From Diaphorobacter limosus (GTDB lineage: Bacteria; Pseudomonadota; Gammaproteobacteria; Burkholderiales; Burkholderiaceae_C): 64,000 nt of DNA. Both the position numbers and the translations under genes were made by a program. The notes beneath the pieces were generated by a model, which ran no database searches, had not been told where the DNA came from, and worked only from the letters and a program-made list of their open reading frames with translations. The stretch lies in assembly GCF_033100095.1 (NCBI RefSeq), contig NZ_CP136921.1, forward strand, positions 3,685,001 to 3,749,000, read 5' to 3'. The stretch's first letter is position 1. Each line of letters opens with the position of its first letter. Positions 59,615 through 64,000 of this stretch are shown here, piece after piece.

Positions 59615-61507
59615 ATGTCCACGACGAATTACCCGCTGCTTGAACGCGTGAACGACCCGGCCGACCTGCGCCGCCTGCCGCGCACCGAGCTCAAGAGCCT
59701 GGCCCATGAGCTGCGCGCCTTCGTGCTGGAGAGCGTCTCCAAGACCGGCGGGCATCTGTCGTCCAACCTGGGCACGGTGGAGCTGACCGTGGCGCTGCAC
59801 GCCGTGTTCGACACCCCGCGCGACCGCCTGGTGTGGGATGTGGGCCACCAGACCTATCCGCACAAGATATTGACCGGCCGGCGCGAGCGCATGGCCAGCC
59901 TGCGCCAGCTCGGCGGCCTGTCGGGCTTTCCGCAGCGCGCCGAGAGCGAGTACGACACCTTTGGCACGGCGCATTCCAGCACCAGCATCTCCGCCGCCTT
60001 AGGGATGGCCCTGGCCGCCAGGCAAAAGGGCGAGGACAGGCACGCCATCGCCATCATCGGTGACGGCGCCATGACCGCCGGCATGGCCTTCGAGGCGCTG
60101 AACAACGCCGGCGTGGCCGACTGCAATCTGCTCGTCATCCTGAACGACAACGACATGAGCATCAGCCCGCCGGTGGGCGCGCTCAACCGCTACCTGGCGC
60201 AGCTGATGAGCGGGCAGTTCTACGCCACCGCCAAGGGCGTGGGCAAGAGCGTGCTGAAGAACGTGCCGCCGCTCCTGGAGCTGGCCAAGCGCCTGGAGCA
60301 GCAGGCCAAGGGCATGGTGGTGCCGGCCACGCTGTTCGAGAAGTTCGGCTTCAACTACATCGGCCCCATCGACGGGCATGACCTGGATTCGCTCATCCCC
60401 ACGCTGGAGAACATCAAGGGCCTGAAGGGCCCGCAGTTCCTGCATGTGGTCACCAGGAAGGGCCAGGGCTACAAGCTGGCCGAGGCCGACCCGGTGGCCT
60501 ATCACGGCCCGGGCAAGTTCGACCCGAAGATCGGCCTGGTCAAGCCCGCCACGCCAGCCAAGCAGACCTTCACCCAGGTCTTCGGCCAATGGCTGTGCGA
60601 CATGGCCGCCAAGGACCAGCGCCTGGTGGGCATCACGCCGGCCATGCGCGAGGGCTCTGGCATGGTCGAGTTCCACCAGCGCTACCCTGGCCGCTACTAC
60701 GACGTGGGCATTGCCGAGCAGCATGCCGTGACCTTTGCCGCAGGTATGGCCTGTGAGGGCGTGAAACCGGTGGTCGCCATCTACTCCACCTTTTTGCAGC
60801 GTGCCTATGACCAGCTGATCCACGACGTGGCACTGCAGAACCTGCCGGTCGTCTTTGCCCTGGACCGCGCCGGCCTGGTCGGCGCCGACGGCGCCACGCA
60901 CGCCGGTGCCTATGACATCGCCTTCATCCGTTGCATCCCCAACATGAGCCTGGCCTGCCCGGCCGACGAGCGCGAATGCCGCCAGCTGCTCACCACAGCC
61001 TACGAACAGGATCATCCCGTGGCCGTGCGCTACCCGCGTGGCAGCGGCGCGGGCGTGGCACCGCTGGCCACGCTGGACGGCCTGCCCTTCGGCAAGGCAG
61101 AGGTTCGCCGCCAGGGCCGGCGCATCGCCATCCTGGCTTTTGGCACGCTGCTCTACCCGGCGCTGCAGGCGGCCGAGAAGCTGGACGCCACCGTGGTCAA
61201 CATGCGCTGGGCCAAGCCGCTCGACACCGAACTGCTGCTGCAGGTGGCGGCCGAGCACGAGGCGCTGGTGACGGTGGAGGAGGGCTGCATCATGGGCGGC
61301 GCCGGCAGCGCCGTGGCCGAGGCCCTGCACGCCGCCGGCGTGCAGCGCCCGCTGCTGCAGCTGGGCCTGCCCGACACCTTCATCGAGCATGGCGACCCGG
61401 CCAGGCTGCTGGCCCTGCAGGGGCTGGACGCGGTGGGGATGGAACTTACGATTGCCCAGCGTTTTGGCGCTGCGCCGCCCGCCGCGCTGTCTCGCGCCGT
61501 GGCATGA
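59615..61507 (+). CDS. dxs: 1-deoxy-D-xylulose-5-phosphate synthase
   Basis: A thiamine-diphosphate enzyme that starts the MEP isoprenoid pathway from pyruvate and glyceraldehyde 3-phosphate. It is 630 aa. The TPP motif is [20 protein letters not shown] continuing to [39 protein letters not shown] and [20 protein letters not shown] (catalytic Glu) are also present. It follows ispA. Confidence 0.97.
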   Translation: MSTTNYPLLERVNDPADLRRLPRTELKSLAHELRAFVLESVSKTGGHLSSNLGTVELTVALHAVFDTPRDRLVWDVGHQTYPHKILTGRRERMASLRQLGGLSGFPQRAESEYDTFGTAHSSTSISAALGMALAARQKGEDRHAIAIIGDGAMTAGMAFEALNNAGVADCNLLVILNDNDMSISPPVGALNRYLAQLMSGQFYATAKGVGKSVLKNVPPLLELAKRLEQQAKGMVVPATLFEKFGFNYIGPIDGHDLDSLIPTLENIKGLKGPQFLHVVTRKGQGYKLAEADPVAYHGPGKFDPKIGLVKPATPAKQTFTQVFGQWLCDMAAKDQRLVGITPAMREGSGMVEFHQRYPGRYYDVGIAEQHAVTFAAGMACEGVKPVVAIYSTFLQRAYDQLIHDVALQNLPVVFALDRAGLVGADGATHAGAYDIAFIRCIPNMSLACPADERECRQLLTTAYEQDHPVAVRYPRGSGAGVAPLATLDGLPFGKAEVRRQGRRIAILAFGTLLYPALQAAEKLDATVVNMRWAKPLDTELLLQVAAEHEALVTVEEGCIMGGAGSAVAEALHAAGVQRPLLQLGLPDTFIEHGDPARLLALQGLDAVGMELTIAQRFGAAPPAALSRAVA

Positions 61508-61584
61508 GGATGCGGGGCCGTCCGGCGTGCAGCCTGCCCGTTCGGGCACTGCACACCGGACTTCAGCCAGCCATTCAGGTGGCT

Positions 61585-62049
61585 TTATCGCCTGACGGCA
61601 ATCGCGCCAATTTCCACCGATACGTCCCGGGGCAGACGCGCGACCTGAACCGTTGCGCGTGCCGGAGGGGTCGTTGGGAAGAAGGTCGCATAGGTTTCAT
61701 TCATCTTCCCGAACTCGTTCAGATCCTTCATGTAAACGGTGGTCGAGACGACGTTCGCCAATGTCAAACCCTCCGCGGCGAGTACCGTGCGGATATTGCT
61801 GAGCACCATGCGGGTTTGATCCTCAATGGATGCGTCTTTCAGCAAGGCGCCGGTCTTAGGGTCGATTGGCAATTGACCAGATACATAAACCGTATGACCA
61901 GCACTAATGCCGTGTGAATATGGGCCAATGGCTTTTGGCACGTCGGTTGGTACCACGGCGCGTATGCCATGTGCGCACCCGACCATGGAGCTGACGGCAA
62001 CGGCGCAAATTGCCAACACAGAGGCGGTTCTATATTTCATTGGATTCAT
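61585..62049 (-). CDS. Exported RidA-family lipoprotein
   Basis: A 154-aa protein combining a lipoprotein signal (MNPMKYRTASVLAICAVAVS, lipobox MVGC) with a complete RidA domain: AIGPYSHGISAGHTVYVSGQ, NVVSTTVYMKDLNEFGKMNE, and PPARATVQVARLPRDVSVEI with the catalytic Arg conserved. RidA hydrolyses enamine/imine by-products of PLP enzymes and is normally cytosolic, so membrane anchoring is unusual. ATG 62049 has AAGGAAC upstream; the longer frame to 62115 is rejected. It lies 38 bp after an exported PLP-enzyme gene, so they probably act together. Confidence 0.87.
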   Translation of the reverse strand: MNPMKYRTASVLAICAVAVSSMVGCAHGIRAVVPTDVPKAIGPYSHGISAGHTVYVSGQLPIDPKTGALLKDASIEDQTRMVLSNIRTVLAAEGLTLANVVSTTVYMKDLNEFGKMNETYATFFPTTPPARATVQVARLPRDVSVEIGAIAVRR

Positions 62050-62087
62050 TTTTTGTTCCTTGGGTTGTTGAAATATACGGTAATTGA

Positions 62088-63560
62088 TCAGGCCATCTTG
62101 CCCGACAGAGTCCACATCGCATCCACCAGGGCATCAATTTCATCCGCATTGGTCCACAAATGGGTGGAAATGCGAATGCCATAATGGTCTGCGGCTGCTC
62201 CAATCACGGGGAAGTTGACATTCCGGATGATGAAACTAGGCGTGTAGTCACTGGCCATGCGAGCGACAAAATCGCTGGATTTCTTTGAATCCATGACATC
62301 TGCCGGATTGCGGAAGGGGTTAAAGCAGGTCAATGCGCAGGTGAGCTTGGGATCGTCCTTCGGTGAATACAGCGAGTTGATGCCCCAGCGCTCAACAATC
62401 TTTTCCTTCAGGTAGGCAGACATGGTCGTAACGTAGGTTTGTATCTTGGCACGCCCGATGCCGTCCCAGACCTCGCACGACTTGACCAGGGCATTGAACA
62501 TTGGTGTGTGGACACTGCCGCAACTGGTGACGCTGGCTGCGACGTCATAGAACGCATTCGCCCTGTTGGCAAGGGCGGCCGCGTTGTAGGAGCTGGTGTG
62601 CACCGGGAACCACTTGGGCAGCGGCAGCGGGTTCGAGGAGCGAACCTTGTTGCGGATGATCAGAAAACCGGTGGAACCAGGGCCGCATTGCCATTTATGG
62701 CCAGCGCCGGACATGAAGTCCATGCCGAGTGCGCCATAGTCGTACTGCATCATGCCGGGCAGGTGTGCGCCGTCAACGATACTGATCAAACCATGAGCCT
62801 TGACCACGCCCATCAATTCCGCCATTGGCAGCAGGGTGCCAGTCTTGTAGGTGGGTGATGACCACATCATCGCGCGCACCCGCTTGCCCTGGGCTTTGAG
62901 CTGGCGCACCCGCTCGTCAAACAAATTGGTGTAAGTTGCGGCAGTCTGATTGTTCCCGGTCGGCATCGGGATCATCGAAACCTCGATGCCATAGCGCGCC
63001 ACGGCGATGTTCAGCGGGGTCAGGCCGCCACCGTGTTCATGGTTGGTGGTCACCACCACGTCGCCGGGCTGCCAGTCCAGCCCCAGAATCGCGTGGCACA
63101 TGCCAGAAGAGGTATTGGCCGATATGGCCAATTCGTCATAATCGACGCCAAAGGTCGGTGCCAGCTTCTTGCGCAGATCGGCAAAATTGCTGTATCCGTT
63201 CAAACTGTCTCTGGCCTTTGCAAGATTATCGGCGGCGAAGGTGTCCAGGGTGGGTTGCGGCATGGAGCCTGCAGTGCCAATATTCATGAAATATTTGGCA
63301 GGGTTGAGCACGAACATGCCATCGACATTTTTCCAGAATGCCGTATCGCGCACCAATTCAGCACGCAGCTGTTCTGCTGCAGTCTGACCATTTGCACCAC
63401 CGCAGGCTGTCATCAATGGCCCAAGAGCGGCCGCGCCTGCGCCGTAACCCAGCATGCGGAGAAAATCCCTGCGTTTGGATGACCAATTTTCTGTTGCCAA
63501 TGTTTCCGGGGTAATCGCCGTACAGTTTTGTACGCTGGCTTCAACTTGTACTGAAGACAT
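62088..63560 (-). CDS. Tat-exported PLP-dependent enzyme, class V aminotransferase fold
   Basis: A 490-aa protein related to isopenicillin-N-epimerase/cysteine-desulfurase-like class V enzymes. The N-terminus carries a twin-Arg signal (SKRRDFLRMLGYGAGAAALG) ending in LMTACGG, a possible lipobox. The PLP core has SIVDGAHLPGMMQYDYGAL (Asp and His stacking on PLP) and the Schiff-base Lys in SGAGHKWQCGPGSTGF. The C-terminus GIRISTHLWTNADEIDALV is typical. Tat export fits a protein folded with its cofactor in the cytosol. Substrate unknown. Confidence 0.85.
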   Translation of the reverse strand: MSSVQVEASVQNCTAITPETLATENWSSKRRDFLRMLGYGAGAAALGPLMTACGGANGQTAAEQLRAELVRDTAFWKNVDGMFVLNPAKYFMNIGTAGSMPQPTLDTFAADNLAKARDSLNGYSNFADLRKKLAPTFGVDYDELAISANTSSGMCHAILGLDWQPGDVVVTTNHEHGGGLTPLNIAVARYGIEVSMIPMPTGNNQTAATYTNLFDERVRQLKAQGKRVRAMMWSSPTYKTGTLLPMAELMGVVKAHGLISIVDGAHLPGMMQYDYGALGMDFMSGAGHKWQCGPGSTGFLIIRNKVRSSNPLPLPKWFPVHTSSYNAAALANRANAFYDVAASVTSCGSVHTPMFNALVKSCEVWDGIGRAKIQTYVTTMSAYLKEKIVERWGINSLYSPKDDPKLTCALTCFNPFRNPADVMDSKKSSDFVARMASDYTPSFIIRNVNFPVIGAAADHYGIRISTHLWTNADEIDALVDAMWTLSGKMA

Positions 63561-63884
63561 GGGGGATCTCCTGGGGTTGGTTGCAAATGGAATGGGTGCA
63601 AACTGGCTGATCACAAGAGTGTTGCACCTTGGAAAAGTCTATTTAGGCGATTGATAAAAGTTGCTAGTTGTTTACCCTTACGCAAACTTTACATATTCAA
63701 CGATATGTACCTGTATGTAAAAAAATGTATGGATGGGTCGTGGGATTTACGAGTAGCCCCGGTGTAAATACTGTTTTTCGGCGGCAATAATAAATTACAC
63801 TTTGCGGGCTCTCGTGGTGGCTGGTGACCCCTGGCACCGCGGAGTGTTGTTCGGTGATCAATACATACATAGGAGATTCCACTC
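63561..63884. other. AT-rich divergent intergenic region
   Basis: 324 bp between the PLP-enzyme gene and the TRAP-type binding protein. It is markedly AT-richer than the window average (for example around 63660-63740). It contains an inverted repeat GTGTAA / TTACAC (63762-63767 and 63795-63800) that could be a regulator site, and AGGAGA before the ATG at 63885. No supportable gene was seen; promoters for both flanking genes must lie here. Confidence 0.6.
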
Positions 63885-64000
63885 ATGGATCGTCGGTCCC
63901 TCATCAAAAATGCCGGTATCGCTGGCGTGCTGGCCGCTGGCATGGCACCCGCGGTGCATGCACAAGCCGCTGTACGCTGGCGCCTGGCTACCTCGTTCCC
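63885..64000 (+). CDS. TRAP transporter substrate-binding protein (5' part only)
   Basis: The first 38 codons of a gene that leaves the window. A twin-Arg-type signal (MDRRSLIKNAGIAGVLAAGM) ends at VHAQA and the mature N-terminus VRWRLATSFP is typical of DctP/TakP-type periplasmic receptors for carboxylates. AGGAGA precedes the ATG. It is divergent from the exported PLP enzyme / RidA pair, which might act on a compound this receptor binds (speculative). Confidence 0.75.
   Translation, partial: MDRRSLIKNAGIAGVLAAGMAPAVHAQAAVRWRLATSF

Noticed and set aside
63826..63850. Sigma-54 promoter (TGGCAC...) before the TRAP-type receptor
   Set aside because: The TTG element is about 4 nt too far from TGGCAC and the downstream GC is missing, so the spacing rule fails.

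Overview
The window is chromosomal DNA from a high-GC betaproteobacterium, most likely of the family Comamonadaceae (Acidovorax / Diaphorobacter / Alicycliphilus type). I infer this from the protein sequences, from neighbourhoods such as pyrG-kdsA-eno-ftsB and xseB-ispA-dxs, from the many tripartite-type solute-binding proteins, and from a dispersed inverted repeat (consensus core AGCGCTT-N5-AAGCGCT with AGCTATT and GAACAAAAT arms). The genus is not certain. No rRNA, tRNA, CRISPR array or insertion-sequence transposase was seen.

Layout. 0-2.7 kb: truncated mutL, a glycine-zipper lipoprotein and a DedA membrane protein. 2.7-10.4 kb: a minus-strand purine operon (xdhA, xdhB, LysR regulator, NCS2 purine permease, guaD) with no xdhC. 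10.5-16.5 kb: amiC-tsaE divergent from queG, an AEC transporter, a Bug-type binding protein and xerD. 16.5-21.5 kb: two tandem EAL-HDOD paralogues, a DUF455 ferritin-like protein divergent from a gamma-carbonic-anhydrase-like protein, and hslO. 21.5-24.6 kb: a basic amino acid ABC importer. 24.6-29.0 kb: ftsB-eno-kdsA-pyrG. 29.0-38.0 kb: coaBC, dut, slyD, roxA, an Ala-rich lipoprotein, bamC, dapA, and an MFS / small membrane protein / methyltransferase operon.

38.1-49.9 kb is the accessory heart of the window. The topoisomerase IV genes parE and parC are separated by about 7.5 kb of inserted defence genes. In order these are brnT-brnA, a vestigial 15-codon parE fragment, ccdA-ccdB, and an operon of type III modification gene, zeta-like toxin, small partner, type III restriction gene and DUF1016 nuclease-like gene. 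The restriction block is bracketed by same-orientation copies of the dispersed repeat. The DUF1016 gene appears to have lost the internal segment that carries one of its catalytic acids.

50-61.5 kb is housekeeping: a Rid protein, comEC, an aldehyde dehydrogenase, a sulfurtransferase, an EamA transporter, an orphan Rieske oxygenase, then xseB-ispA-dxs. 61.5-64 kb is AT-richer. It carries an exported PLP-dependent aminotransferase-fold enzyme followed by a RidA lipoprotein, divergent from a truncated TRAP-type binding protein. Enamine-producing and enamine-clearing enzymes may therefore work together in the periplasm.

Two genome-scale habits stand out. The dispersed repeat occurs 12 times and lies inside at least five conserved coding genes, four times in the same reading frame. 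Several genes (mutL, queG, slyD, the DUF455 gene, coaBC, parE) have a -10-like hexamer only 6-8 nt before the start codon, which suggests leaderless mRNAs.
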